This document shows positions 1 through 7,602 of a stretch of DNA of 11,659 nucleotides, piece by piece; position 1 is the first letter of the stretch; each line of letters starts with the position of its first letter. The position numbers were made by a program, and so were the translations under genes. Origin of the DNA: an uncultured Elusimicrobia bacterium (GTDB lineage: Bacteria > Elusimicrobiota > Endomicrobiia > Endomicrobiales > Endomicrobiaceae); contig ONUQ01000100.1 of assembly GCA_900321055.1 (NCBI GenBank), positions 1-11,659 of the forward strand. The letters are read 5' to 3'. A model generated the notes under the pieces. It had not been told where the DNA came from, did no database searches, and saw only the letters and a list, made by a program, of their open reading frames with translations.

Positions 1-81
1 AAGAAGAATAAATAGTTGTTGCTGATGCTTAACCTATTGTATCCTTTTAACTACCTTTAGTCCAATATGTTTCTGAACTTT

Positions 82-117
82 TACACAACAACACACACAA
101 CAACAACTCAACACAAA
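82..117. repeat. CA-rich low-complexity tract
   Basis: A run built almost only of A and C on the plus strand, with repeated ACA and ACAACA units, lies in the 202 bases downstream of the tRNA. Just beyond it, at 128-141, GTTGC and GCAAC form a small 5-bp dyad around TAAT. I see no open frame, terminator with a U-tract or known RNA in 1-202. The tract is simple sequence, and no function can be read from it. Confidence 0.5.
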
Positions 118-202
118 CTGAATTCAAGTTGCTAATGCAACAAAAATATACCTATTCAATAAATATTTAATTAAAAACAATTATTAACCTCAAAAAAATA
201 TG

Positions 203-275
203 TATGCCTATCCGGACTTGAACCGGAATGCTCGGCTCCGGAAACCGATGCTTTATCCAATTAAGCTATAGGCAT
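203..275 (-). tRNA. tRNA-Arg (anticodon CCG)
   Basis: The minus strand folds into a standard 73-nt cloverleaf. The acceptor stem is ATGCCTA/TAGGCAT with discriminator A (at 203). The D stem is GCTT/AAGC with a GG-containing loop, the anticodon stem is TCGGT/GCCGA, and the 7-nt loop TTCCGGA gives anticodon CCG, reading the rare arginine codon CGG. The variable loop has 4 nt, and the T arm is TCCGG-TTCAAGT-CCGGA. The base that I align with A20 in the D loop is A, as expected of bacterial tRNA-Arg. No CCA is encoded after the discriminator, so CCA must be added by nucleotidyltransferase. The gene begins 5 bases after the stop codon of the TPR gene and could be processed from the same transcript. 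A run of T follows its 3' end (192-200, minus strand). Confidence 0.93.
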
Positions 276-280
276 ACTTT

Positions 281-1315
281 TTATATATTTCTTTTTGTAC
301 TTTCTTCAAAAGCTATTATTTTTTGAAGTATAGTTTGAATATATTTTGAATCCGTATAATTTGAAATATGCTTCAACTTATTCAAAGCTTTTTGCTTATT
401 CCCATATATATTATACAAAGTTTCTACTAATAAAACATCTATCGCTTCAAAACTTTTATTATTATTTTTTGATTCAAAATACAACAATAAATCTTTAGCA
501 TGATTAAACTTTTTTGAAAGAATATATAATTTTGCCAAATTACAATAAACTTCAATATCTGTATCTTCTTTATATACATAAGGAATTAACTCATCTTGTG
601 CTTTTTCTAACTCTTGTTTACTGAGATAAATTTGTGAAAGCAGTAAACTTGCTCTTTTATTTTTAATTTCAATATTTTCTAATATATCTTGTGCTTGATT
701 TATAGAACCAATTTCTTTTGCAGATATAGCCATACAAATATAGTCGTCTACCGATAAATGTTTTTTCTTTCCTCTTAGTAAAGATTCCGCTTTCTGAAAA
801 TAACTTAATGATATTTTATAATTCTCCAGAAAATAATAAATATGTCCCAAATTTATTAAAGCTTCAATGTTATCTTTAGATAAATCTAAACAACTTTTAT
901 ATTTTTCTATGGCTAGTTCATATAATCTATTATTTTTATATATCGTTCCAAGCAACAATTTTATTTCTATTTTTTTAGGATATAAATATTCTGCTTCCAA
1001 TCCCCAAGATACTGCATCTTGAAGTTTGTTTATATTTAAATATGCTTTTGCTAAATTAAAATAAACATTATATTTTTCTTTTTTTGATAATTTAAAGTTC
1101 AATATATTTTTTGCTATAGGAATAAGTTTTTCATAATTTTTTACATTTATGTAATAATAAAATTTTTCTTTAACAGCCTTTTGTTGTTGTTTAGTTACTT
1201 TTACTTTTTGCGAGTCTGTTATTAACATAGCTCTATTTAAAGTTCCGGCAAACAACATTTGTTGGAACAAAAATATTAATATTAAAAATAATAAACTACC
1301 TGCAATTTTTTTCAT
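281..1315 (-). CDS. Exported TPR-repeat protein
   Basis: The 344-residue product begins with a signal-peptide-like stretch (Lys-Lys, then a long Leu/Ile/Phe run ending near LFAG), so it should act beyond the inner membrane. The rest is helical and holds about six tetratricopeptide repeats. Clear units include YFNLAKAYLNINKLQDAV, the helix pair starting IEALINLGHIYYFLENY and the one starting IEVYCNLAKLYILSKKF. TPR arrays bind protein partners; no catalytic domain is visible. An upstream in-frame TTG at 1327 would add four residues (MKKV), but I prefer the ATG at 1315 because it gives a normal MKK signal-peptide start. Either start lies inside the 3' end of the patatin-like gene, so the two are translationally coupled and probably function together. 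The specific function is unknown. Confidence 0.85.
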   Translation of the reverse strand: MKKIAGSLLFLILIFLFQQMLFAGTLNRAMLITDSQKVKVTKQQQKAVKEKFYYYINVKNYEKLIPIAKNILNFKLSKKEKYNVYFNLAKAYLNINKLQDAVSWGLEAEYLYPKKIEIKLLLGTIYKNNRLYELAIEKYKSCLDLSKDNIEALINLGHIYYFLENYKISLSYFQKAESLLRGKKKHLSVDDYICMAISAKEIGSINQAQDILENIEIKNKRASLLLSQIYLSKQELEKAQDELIPYVYKEDTDIEVYCNLAKLYILSKKFNHAKDLLLYFESKNNNKSFEAIDVLLVETLYNIYGNKQKALNKLKHISNYTDSKYIQTILQKIIAFEESTKRNI

Positions 1316-2243
1316 AACTTTTTTCAATAATAAATTCTTTAATTCGTTCTATACTTTTTTTCCCTGCAATAAATCCGGCATCTATACATTCTACTGCTCT
1401 ATTTAGCTCTATGGCAGAAATATCATTAACTTTAGGTGCAATTATTATATCCGACATTTTTAAATTTACTTTATCAGTTTGTTGCCCTTGTATATATATT
1501 GCCTGAAACAGTGAAACAAAAATATTATCAAAAGAATTTTTAGTTATATCGGCACTTACTGCTACAGTAATTATAATATCAGGATTAAACAATTTCGCTA
1601 CCGATACGGGAATATTTTCTACAATTCCGCCATCTACAAGAAATCTTTGTCTGTATTGAACAGGTTCAAAAATTCCGGGAATAGTTGCACTTGCTCTGGC
1701 TGCGGAAGCAACTTCTCCTTCTTTAAAAATTATTTTTTCCCCGGTTTTTATATCCGTTGCTACACAAGCAAAAGGAATGTTTAGCTGGAAGAAATGTTTA
1801 TCACCTATCATTTTATTTATATATTTTTCCATTTTTTGTGTAGATAAAAGTTTTTCGGAAACTAACATTTTTAGCAGTGATACGGAACTTAAATTACTAA
1901 TATCGTCCCATTTAATATATGTCGCAATTTTTTCTATTTCTTCCAATTCTACTCCTGAACAATATAGTGAACCGATTATTGCACCCATACTGGTTCCTAC
2001 AACCATATCTATCGGTACATTTGCTTCTCTTAATGCCTTTAACACACCTACATGAGCAAAACCTCTTGCTCCACCGCCACCTAAAACTAAAATTATTTTT
2101 GGTCTTTTTTCTTTTGGAAGATTTATTGTTTTATAATATAAAAAATCTAATATAAATTTTCTTTGATCAAAACAAAAAGCAGTATTATAGGCACATAATA
2201 CTGCTAATAAAATTGATATAAAAAAAATTATTTTGTTTTTCAT
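1296..2243 (-). CDS. Exported patatin-like phospholipase (RssA/NTE type)
   Basis: The 315-residue product is a serine lipase or acyl hydrolase of the patatin family. An N-terminal hydrophobic segment (about residues 4-24) looks like a Sec signal, so the enzyme probably works in the periplasm or at the outer membrane. The oxyanion-hole loop GGGGARG is at residues 55-61. The nucleophile elbow GTSMG is at 83-87 with catalytic Ser85, and the dyad partner is Asp204 in the DGG motif (204-206). All catalytic elements are present, so it should be active on phospholipid or other acyl esters; the substrate is not predictable. No POTRA or beta-barrel domain follows, unlike PlpD-type autotransporters. 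The ATG has no strong Shine-Dalgarno. Its 3' end overlaps the downstream TPR gene. Confidence 0.9.
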   Translation of the reverse strand: MKNKIIFFISILLAVLCAYNTAFCFDQRKFILDFLYYKTINLPKEKRPKIILVLGGGGARGFAHVGVLKALREANVPIDMVVGTSMGAIIGSLYCSGVELEEIEKIATYIKWDDISNLSSVSLLKMLVSEKLLSTQKMEKYINKMIGDKHFFQLNIPFACVATDIKTGEKIIFKEGEVASAARASATIPGIFEPVQYRQRFLVDGGIVENIPVSVAKLFNPDIIITVAVSADITKNSFDNIFVSLFQAIYIQGQQTDKVNLKMSDIIIAPKVNDISAIELNRAVECIDAGFIAGKKSIERIKEFIIEKSYEKNCR

Positions 2244-2326
2244 ATTACTATTTTGTACACATACAGACCATCATAAAAATTATGGAAAAAATTCTATCAA
2301 AAAGAGATTAGCAGTATTCTAAAATT

Positions 2327-2357
2327 TGTACCGTTTACTCCGTAAACCTATGGTACA
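2327..2357. repeat. Bulged inverted repeat (12-bp stem)
   Basis: TGTACC (2327-2332) plus GTTTAC (2333-2338) pairs with GTAAAC (2342-2347) and GGTACA (2352-2357), leaving a 3-nt loop and a 4-nt bulge (CTAT). This is far stronger than the surrounding AT-rich sequence would give by chance. It lies upstream of the patatin-like gene. In the minus-strand transcript the hairpin is followed by AATTTT, so it could be a weak terminator, a leader structure or part of a small dispersed element. Confidence 0.65.
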
Positions 2358-2379
2358 GACCTACCGATTTATAACTGAA

Positions 2380-2460
2380 GAATATTTGATATCTTTATTA
2401 TTAAATTGTTTGGCTTTATAAAAAACTCTCTAAACAATATTAACTAATCTTCAAATATTC
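2380..2460. repeat. Nested long inverted repeat
   Basis: Perfect 10-bp arms GAATATTTGA (2380-2389) and TCAAATATTC (2451-2460) enclose a second, perfect 7-bp pair, ATTGTTT (2405-2411) and AAACAAT (2432-2438). The whole could form a two-tier hairpin of 81 nt in the gap between the TolC-like and patatin-like genes. It may serve to end the argH-tolC transcript, or be the remains of a small miniature element. No transposase or target duplication is visible. Confidence 0.55.
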
Positions 2461-2498
2461 TATTCTTCTAATTCTCAAATTTTACTAAACTCTATTTT

Positions 2499-3638
2499 TT
2501 ATTTTCCTATTGCTAAATCTAAAATTACTAAACTTTTTATATAGTTATATTTTATATCTTCTTTCAATATTTCTTGCTCTATGGTTGTAGCTTTCATATT
2601 TTTTATCTTCAGAAATTTTTTGTACCAAAATTTATATTCACTAAAAGCTTTCATAACTTCCAGTTTTATTTTTTCTTCAGTTTTTGATCTTTCTATTGTA
2701 GCTTGTCTGGCTTTTATTTTCTTCTGTTTTAATCTTGAAAAAACAGCTCCACCGTCAAATATCGGATAGTTTATATTTAATGCCACATACCAATCTTTTT
2801 TAGATTTATTCACATTGTCTCCTAACCAATCATAAGAAACACCGAACTTAACCGTAGGAAATTTTTCCATATTAATTAAATTAACAGCAATATTATCTAT
2901 AGATTCCTGATATTGTGTAGTTTTTATCTCCGGTCTAAACTGATAAGCCCATAAAATACATTGTTGTAAATCCAAATCTAATTTTTGAGAATCAATATGT
3001 CCGGCAATATCAACAACAGTATCTAATTCCAAACCTATCAAAGCTAACAAATTAAATATTTCAAGTTCATATTCATGTTGCAATATTTCAAGTTTTTCTT
3101 GTAGCAAAATATTTGTACTGTCCGATAACAAATATTTTTTGTAAATTTGTATTTTTGATTTAATGGAAATATTTTTATAAAACTGAATTTTTACTTTTGC
3201 CACAACTTCATTTTTTGTAACATCGTAATTGGTTTGGGCTTTTTCCTGATTTATTTTTGCTAACTTATTTGTTGCAATAATTCTTCCGCCGTTATAAATA
3301 TTTTGCCATAATGAAATTCTTGTGGAATAAAAATAATCTCTCCTGCCTTCAGGCAACAAAATTGTTACGGGTAAATAACTAGAATTCATTACAGTTGCAA
3401 CATCATTACTGTATTTTGATAAATTGAAGTTAAGATCTACTACCGGAAAATATAATGCTTTGGCTTCTTTTGTTCTTTGTTCGGCAAGAGAAATAGATTC
3501 TTTATTTATTAAAATATCGTGGTTGATACTTAAAGCACATTTTATACATTCATCTAAAGTTAACACTCTCTGTATATGTTGTGCAAACACATAAGACTCT
3601 AAAAACAATATAAAAAACAATAAAAAAATTTTTTTCAT
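2499..3638 (-). CDS. TolC-family outer-membrane efflux protein, short form
   Basis: The 379-residue product has a signal peptide (MKKIFLLFFILFLESYVFAQ) followed by LTLDECIKCALSINHDI, the usual opening helix of the OEP/TolC family. The internal duplication is visible: a first beta/helix unit (about 60-215) and a second (about 225-379, with YPIFDGG as the second-strand motif and a LDLAIGK end). TolC proteins form outer-membrane channels for type I secretion or RND/ABC efflux. This one is shorter than the usual 420-480 residues. In both units the helical hairpin lacks the usual stretch around the R/K-Y-x-x-G turn, which would shorten the periplasmic tunnel. It starts within the argH stop codon (TAATG). 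No adaptor protein or pump is encoded nearby, so the transport partner is unknown. Confidence 0.85.
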   Translation of the reverse strand: MKKIFLLFFILFLESYVFAQHIQRVLTLDECIKCALSINHDILINKESISLAEQRTKEAKALYFPVVDLNFNLSKYSNDVATVMNSSYLPVTILLPEGRRDYFYSTRISLWQNIYNGGRIIATNKLAKINQEKAQTNYDVTKNEVVAKVKIQFYKNISIKSKIQIYKKYLLSDSTNILLQEKLEILQHEYELEIFNLLALIGLELDTVVDIAGHIDSQKLDLDLQQCILWAYQFRPEIKTTQYQESIDNIAVNLINMEKFPTVKFGVSYDWLGDNVNKSKKDWYVALNINYPIFDGGAVFSRLKQKKIKARQATIERSKTEEKIKLEVMKAFSEYKFWYKKFLKIKNMKATTIEQEILKEDIKYNYIKSLVILDLAIGK

Positions 3639-4972
3639 TATTTTACCTTAATTATTTTTTTCAATTCCGATATTTGTTTTAATATAGATTTTTTAGATGT
3701 TCCGCCCAATGATGTTTTAGCATTTACAATATTTTTAACATCTATATATTTATACAAATCTTTTTCTATATCTTTTGAAAATTTTTTATATTCATCTATT
3801 GAAAGTTCAGGTAAAGTTTTATTGTTATCTGTACAATAGTGAACTATTTGCCGAACAATACCATGAGCAGTTCTAAAAGGAACATTTTTCCTTGCTAAAT
3901 AATCTGCAATTTCTGTTGCCTGTAAAAATCCTTTTTCAGTACTTTTTAAAGTTTTTTCCTTTTTAAATGTAAGAGATGCCATAATATCGGTAATAACTTC
4001 CAAGCATAACTTTATGGTATCGGTAGCATCAAATACAGGCGGTTTATCCTCTTGCAAATCTCTATTATATGCTATAGGCAAACCTTTCATTATTGTAAGC
4101 ATTGCCATCAAATCCCCAAATACTCTGCCTGCTTTACCTCTAATAACTTCCGCAGTATCCGAATTTCTTTTTTGTGGCATAATAGACGAGCCCGAAGTGA
4201 ACATATCATCTATATGTATAAAATTGAATTCTACGGACGACCAAATAATAATTTCTTCCGCGAGTTTAGACAAATGAACTGCTATTAAAGATAAATCAAA
4301 AATAAATTCGGCACAAAAATCTCTATCACTTACCCCATCTAAGGAATTTTCACATGGTCTAAAAAATTCTAATAATTTTGCACTGTAATTTCTATCTATT
4401 TTAAAAGAAGTTCCCGCAAGAGCAGCACTTCCTAAAGGCATAACATTTGTTCTTTTTAAACAATCTATAATTCTTTCTTTATCTCTTTGTATCATCCAGC
4501 AATATGCAAGCAAATGATGTGAAGCAATTATCGGTTGTGCAGGTTGAAGATGAGTATATCCGGGCATAATTACATCAATATTTTTTTGAGCTTTTTGTAC
4601 AAGAACTTTTTGAAAATCGCTCAGCATATCAAATATCGTTAAAATTTCATTTCTTATATAAAGTCTTAAATCCGTAGCAACCTGATCGTTTCTGCTTCTT
4701 GCCGTATGCATTTTTCCGCCCACGGCACCTATTCTTCTAATAAGTTCTTTTTCTATCGCAAAATGAATATCTTCTTCTATAGGTAAAGTCCATCCCGCAG
4801 ACAAATCTTTAAGTATGGATTTTAATCCTGAAATTATTTTTTTTCCATCGTTTGAAGATATAATCTTTGATTTAACCAACATTTGAACATGTGCAACCGA
4901 ACCTTCTATATCAACTTGAGCTAATCTTTGGTCAAAAGAAAATGACCCTATAAATTGTTGAAAATTTTTCAT
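3638..4972 (-). CDS. argH: Argininosuccinate lyase
   Basis: This cytoplasmic enzyme splits argininosuccinate into arginine and fumarate, the last step of arginine synthesis. The 444 residues carry the fumarase/aspartase-superfamily signatures: MHTARSRNDQVATDLR (about 89-104), GYTHLQPAQP (138-147, with the acid/base-loop Thr-His pair at 140-141) and the mobile signature GSSIMPQKRN (261-270) with the catalytic Ser and Lys268. The common KKNPD continuation is here KRNSD. A C-terminal argininosuccinate-lyase domain follows (FLQATEIADYLA, then RTAHGIV). The N-terminus begins at FSFDQRLAQVDIEGS and lacks the usual WGGRF segment. An in-frame TAA seven codons or fewer upstream rules out a longer start. 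A promoter lies at 5018-5045, and tolC follows with a 1-base overlap. No other arg gene is in the window. Confidence 0.95.
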   Translation of the reverse strand: MKNFQQFIGSFSFDQRLAQVDIEGSVAHVQMLVKSKIISSNDGKKIISGLKSILKDLSAGWTLPIEEDIHFAIEKELIRRIGAVGGKMHTARSRNDQVATDLRLYIRNEILTIFDMLSDFQKVLVQKAQKNIDVIMPGYTHLQPAQPIIASHHLLAYCWMIQRDKERIIDCLKRTNVMPLGSAALAGTSFKIDRNYSAKLLEFFRPCENSLDGVSDRDFCAEFIFDLSLIAVHLSKLAEEIIIWSSVEFNFIHIDDMFTSGSSIMPQKRNSDTAEVIRGKAGRVFGDLMAMLTIMKGLPIAYNRDLQEDKPPVFDATDTIKLCLEVITDIMASLTFKKEKTLKSTEKGFLQATEIADYLARKNVPFRTAHGIVRQIVHYCTDNNKTLPELSIDEYKKFSKDIEKDLYKYIDVKNIVNAKTSLGGTSKKSILKQISELKKIIKVK

Positions 4973-5017
4973 TAATTTTTATCTGCCTTTAATTTTTTAT
5001 ATTTATTTTCCACCTAT

Positions 5018-5045
5018 TTTATAATAAATAAAAGTAAAGTGTAAA
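5018..5045 (-). promoter_or_regulatory. Predicted sigma-70 promoter for argH-tolC
   Basis: On the minus strand, TTTACA (5040-5045) and TATAAA (5018-5023) are separated by 16 bases, about 45 bases upstream of the argH ATG. The fit is reasonable, but the region is so AT-rich that chance matches are likely. No convincing intrinsic terminator separates it from the pstB stop at 5092. Confidence 0.45.
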
Positions 5046-5091
5046 GAGATTTTATGAGTTAGAGTTTGAATATTAAAATATTTCTTATTTT

Positions 5092-5853
5092 TTATCCAAA
5101 TCTTCCGGTAATATAATCCTCTGTCTTTTTGTTTTGCGGAGAAACAAATATTTTTTTTGTTGTATCTACTTCTACAAGTTCCCCCATCAAAAAAAATGCC
5201 GTTCTTGTTCCTACTCTTGATGCCTGTTTAACATTATTTGTAACCAGCACTATTGTATATTTTTGCTTTAATTTTAACATTGCCTCTTCAACTTTTGCCG
5301 TTGATATAGGATCTAGCCCGGAACACGGTTCATCAAATAAAATAACTTCCGGTTCTATTGCCAAAATTCTTGCAATACACAATCTTTGCTGTTGTCCTCC
5401 GGACATTTTTATTGCAGAGGCATTTAGTCTGTCTTTAACTTCGTCCCACAAATAAGCATCTTTTAAAGATTGCTCCACAACTTCATCCATATTTTTTCTG
5501 TTTTTTAATCCTAAAACTCTCGGAGCATAAGCTATATTATCATAAATTGACATTGGTAACGGTATCGGCATGGCAAATAACATGCCAACTCTTGTTCTTA
5601 ACTTCTCCGGATTCATATCAAAAATATTTTCTTTATCTAAATAAATATTACCCTCTCTTGAAAAATTAACATTCATATCGTTCATTCTGTTTAGTGTTCT
5701 TAAAAAGCTGGTTTTACCACTGTTAGAAGGTCCGATAATAGAAAGTATTTCGTTTTTTTCAACAGTTAAATTAAGATTTTTTAATACTTGCTTCCCGCTA
5801 TAAAAACAATTAAGATTTTCAACAGTTATTTTATCGTTTTCTTTAGTTACCAT
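5092..5853 (-). CDS. pstB: Phosphate ABC transporter ATPase PstB, atypical
   Basis: This is the 253-residue cytoplasmic ATPase of the PstSCAB phosphate importer. Walker A is GPSNSGKT (41-48), the ABC signature MSGGQQQRLCIAR sits at 150-162, and Walker B with catalytic Glu is ILFDE (171-175), followed by a D-loop GLDP. The family tail TAFFLMGELVE is present, and MSIYDNIAYAPR matches the PstB segment after the Q-loop. Two switch residues differ from the ABC norm. The Q-loop position reads FAMP (Ala94, codon GCC) where PstB usually has FQKP, and the H-loop reads VTNN (Asn206, codon AAT) instead of VTHN. I believe a PstB subfamily shares such changes, but cannot verify it here. The gene overlaps pstA by 7 bases (ATGGTAA) and ends the operon. 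Confidence 0.93.
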   Translation of the reverse strand: MVTKENDKITVENLNCFYSGKQVLKNLNLTVEKNEILSIIGPSNSGKTSFLRTLNRMNDMNVNFSREGNIYLDKENIFDMNPEKLRTRVGMLFAMPIPLPMSIYDNIAYAPRVLGLKNRKNMDEVVEQSLKDAYLWDEVKDRLNASAIKMSGGQQQRLCIARILAIEPEVILFDEPCSGLDPISTAKVEEAMLKLKQKYTIVLVTNNVKQASRVGTRTAFFLMGELVEVDTTKKIFVSPQNKKTEDYITGRFG

Positions 5854-6704
5854 TTTCTAATTTTCCTAAAATATATTCTTGCAATTATTGCTATTAAACT
5901 CATTGAAAGTACCATTAAAAGTAATACAAGTGCCGTTCCAAAAATTATATTTTTAGGCATATTTGGAATTTGTGTTGATATAATATAAAGGTGATATGGC
6001 AAAGCCATAACCTGATCAAACGGTGATTGTGGCAAATGCGGAACATAAAAGGCAGCTGCCGTAAACAAAATAGGTGCCGTTTCTCCCGAAATTCTTGATA
6101 TACTTAAAATTGCTCCCGTCATAATTCCGGGCAAAGCATTAGGTAAAACTACTCTTCTTATCGTTTGCCATTTACTTACACCTAAAGACCAGCTGGCCTC
6201 TCTGAATTGATAAGGCACACTGTTTAATGCACCTCTGGCAGTTGTGATTATTACGGGAAGTTCCATTATTGATAATGTTAAGGCACCGGCAATGATAGAT
6301 ACACCGAAATCTAATAACATAACAAATACCCCAAGACCGAACAATCCGTAAACTACCGATGGAACACCTGCTAAATTTACTATTGCAAGTTTTATTATTC
6401 TTGTTAATAAATTATCTTTTGCATACTCATTCAAATATATTGCTGCACAAACTCCGATTGGCAAAGTAATACAAATAGCACAAGATACTATTGCCAAAGT
6501 TCCGATTATGGCAGGTAATATTCCCCCTGCTCTCATACCGTCCGTTGGCATAGTTGTCAAAAACTCCCAACTAAGTGCAGACCATCCGTTTTTTACAATG
6601 ATAAATATAACCGTAAGAACCGGAACAATTACTATAATTGTTGCCATTGCTAAAAATGTATAAGCTATCTTTTGTGATAAATTAGGATTTAAATTAAAAT
6701 TCAT
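5847..6704 (-). CDS. pstA: Phosphate ABC transporter permease PstA
   Basis: The 285-residue inner-membrane protein has about six hydrophobic segments. The coupling (EAA) loop REASWSLGVSKWQTIRRVVL (168-187), followed by PNALPGIMTG, contacts PstB. SISRISGETAPILF after it is typical of PstA. It pairs with PstC to form the phosphate channel. The start ATG has a Shine-Dalgarno-like AAGGGA a few bases upstream and lies 2 bases after the pstC stop. The 3' end overlaps pstB. Length and domain content are normal for the family. Confidence 0.95.
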   Translation of the reverse strand: MNFNLNPNLSQKIAYTFLAMATIIVIVPVLTVIFIIVKNGWSALSWEFLTTMPTDGMRAGGILPAIIGTLAIVSCAICITLPIGVCAAIYLNEYAKDNLLTRIIKLAIVNLAGVPSVVYGLFGLGVFVMLLDFGVSIIAGALTLSIMELPVIITTARGALNSVPYQFREASWSLGVSKWQTIRRVVLPNALPGIMTGAILSISRISGETAPILFTAAAFYVPHLPQSPFDQVMALPYHLYIISTQIPNMPKNIIFGTALVLLLMVLSMSLIAIIARIYFRKIRKW

Positions 6705-6706
6705 TA

Positions 6707-7582
6707 TTATCCCTTTTTACTATTTTTATTTAAAAACAAATCTGCTATAAAATTTATTATAAAAGTTATTGAAAACAAAACTAATCCTATAGCAAATAAA
6801 GCTCTATAATGAAGACCACCTCTAACGGTTTCTCCCATTTCCGTAGCTATTGTTGCCGTAAGAGTTCTTACCGGATCAAATATTGATGTCGGTATTGCAG
6901 ATGCATTTCCCGTTACCATCAACACTGCCATAGTTTCCCCGATAACTCTACCTATCCCAAGCATAACTGCGGCTATTATTCCCGGCATTGCGGCTTTCAA
7001 AACCACTCTTCTTATTGTTTGCCATTTAGTTGCTCCCAAAGCATAAGCACCTTCTTTATACGACCATGGAACAGATCTTATGGCATCTTCGGAAATTGAA
7101 ACTATTGTGGGCATAGCCATAAATGCCAATACTATTGAACCTGAAAAAGCCGTTAAGCCCGTCGGAATATTAAATGCGGTTCTTATAAAAGGAACTAGTG
7201 TAACCATACCGACAAAACCTAAAACTATACTCGGAATTGCGGCCATTAATTCAACGATAGATTTTAAAACATCACGAACTCCTTTAGGAGCAAGTTCTGA
7301 AATAAATAATGCCGTCATAATTCCTAACGGTACCGCAATCAGTGCTGCACCTAAAGTAACAAGCAAAGAACCTATTATCAGTGCAAAAACACCAAATACG
7401 GCCGGAGACGATGACGGATACCAATACTGACCTAAAACAAATTTGAATACACCATAATCTTTAAAAAAATAAAAACCTTCCTTTAAAAGAAATCCGAATA
7501 TCAGCACAACAAAAACTATTGCAATGATACCACACAAAAATATAATTTTTTCTATAATTGAGTCTATTAATTTTCTATTCAT
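6707..7582 (-). CDS. pstC: Phosphate ABC transporter permease PstC
   Basis: The 291-residue inner-membrane permease has six likely membrane spans, the first at about residues 12-34. Its cytoplasmic coupling loop reads EGAYALGATKWQTIRRVVL (177-195), followed by GIGRVIGETMAVLMVTGN, which is characteristic of PstC rather than PstA. With PstA it forms the channel for periplasmic phosphate delivered by PstS. The ATG is preceded by GGATAAGGA on the minus strand, and the gene lies 20 bases after the acetyltransferase stop. Residues 51-60 (GQYWYPSSSP) form the periplasmic loop usual in this family. Nothing appears broken. Confidence 0.95.
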   Translation of the reverse strand: MNRKLIDSIIEKIIFLCGIIAIVFVVLIFGFLLKEGFYFFKDYGVFKFVLGQYWYPSSSPAVFGVFALIIGSLLVTLGAALIAVPLGIMTALFISELAPKGVRDVLKSIVELMAAIPSIVLGFVGMVTLVPFIRTAFNIPTGLTAFSGSIVLAFMAMPTIVSISEDAIRSVPWSYKEGAYALGATKWQTIRRVVLKAAMPGIIAAVMLGIGRVIGETMAVLMVTGNASAIPTSIFDPVRTLTATIATEMGETVRGGLHYRALFAIGLVLFSITFIINFIADLFLNKNSKKG

Positions 7583-7602
7583 TCCTTATCCGTTAAAATT
7601 TT

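Noticed and set aside
1..15. C-terminal end of a plus-strand gene (frame ending KKNK then TAG)
   Set aside because: Four codons cannot support a gene, and all genes in the window are on the minus strand.
14..30. CTGATG resembling a hammerhead ribozyme core
   Set aside because: No matching GAAA core or pairing helices are found around it.
82..117. Repeat units suggesting a CRISPR or direct-repeat array
   Set aside because: The units are 3-6 bases of simple CA sequence with no spacers of constant length.
5046..5091. Terminator after pstB
   Set aside because: Only a weak AT hairpin is present, and its T-rich side lies on the wrong strand for the operon, so no terminator is claimed.
7080..7430. 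Plus-strand open frame of 116 codons inside pstC
   Set aside because: It is antisense to a clear permease gene, with low-complexity Ile/Ala/Pro/Thr content and no ribosome site. Similar shadows at 4014-4288, 5129-5455 and 8582-8944 were dropped for the same reason.
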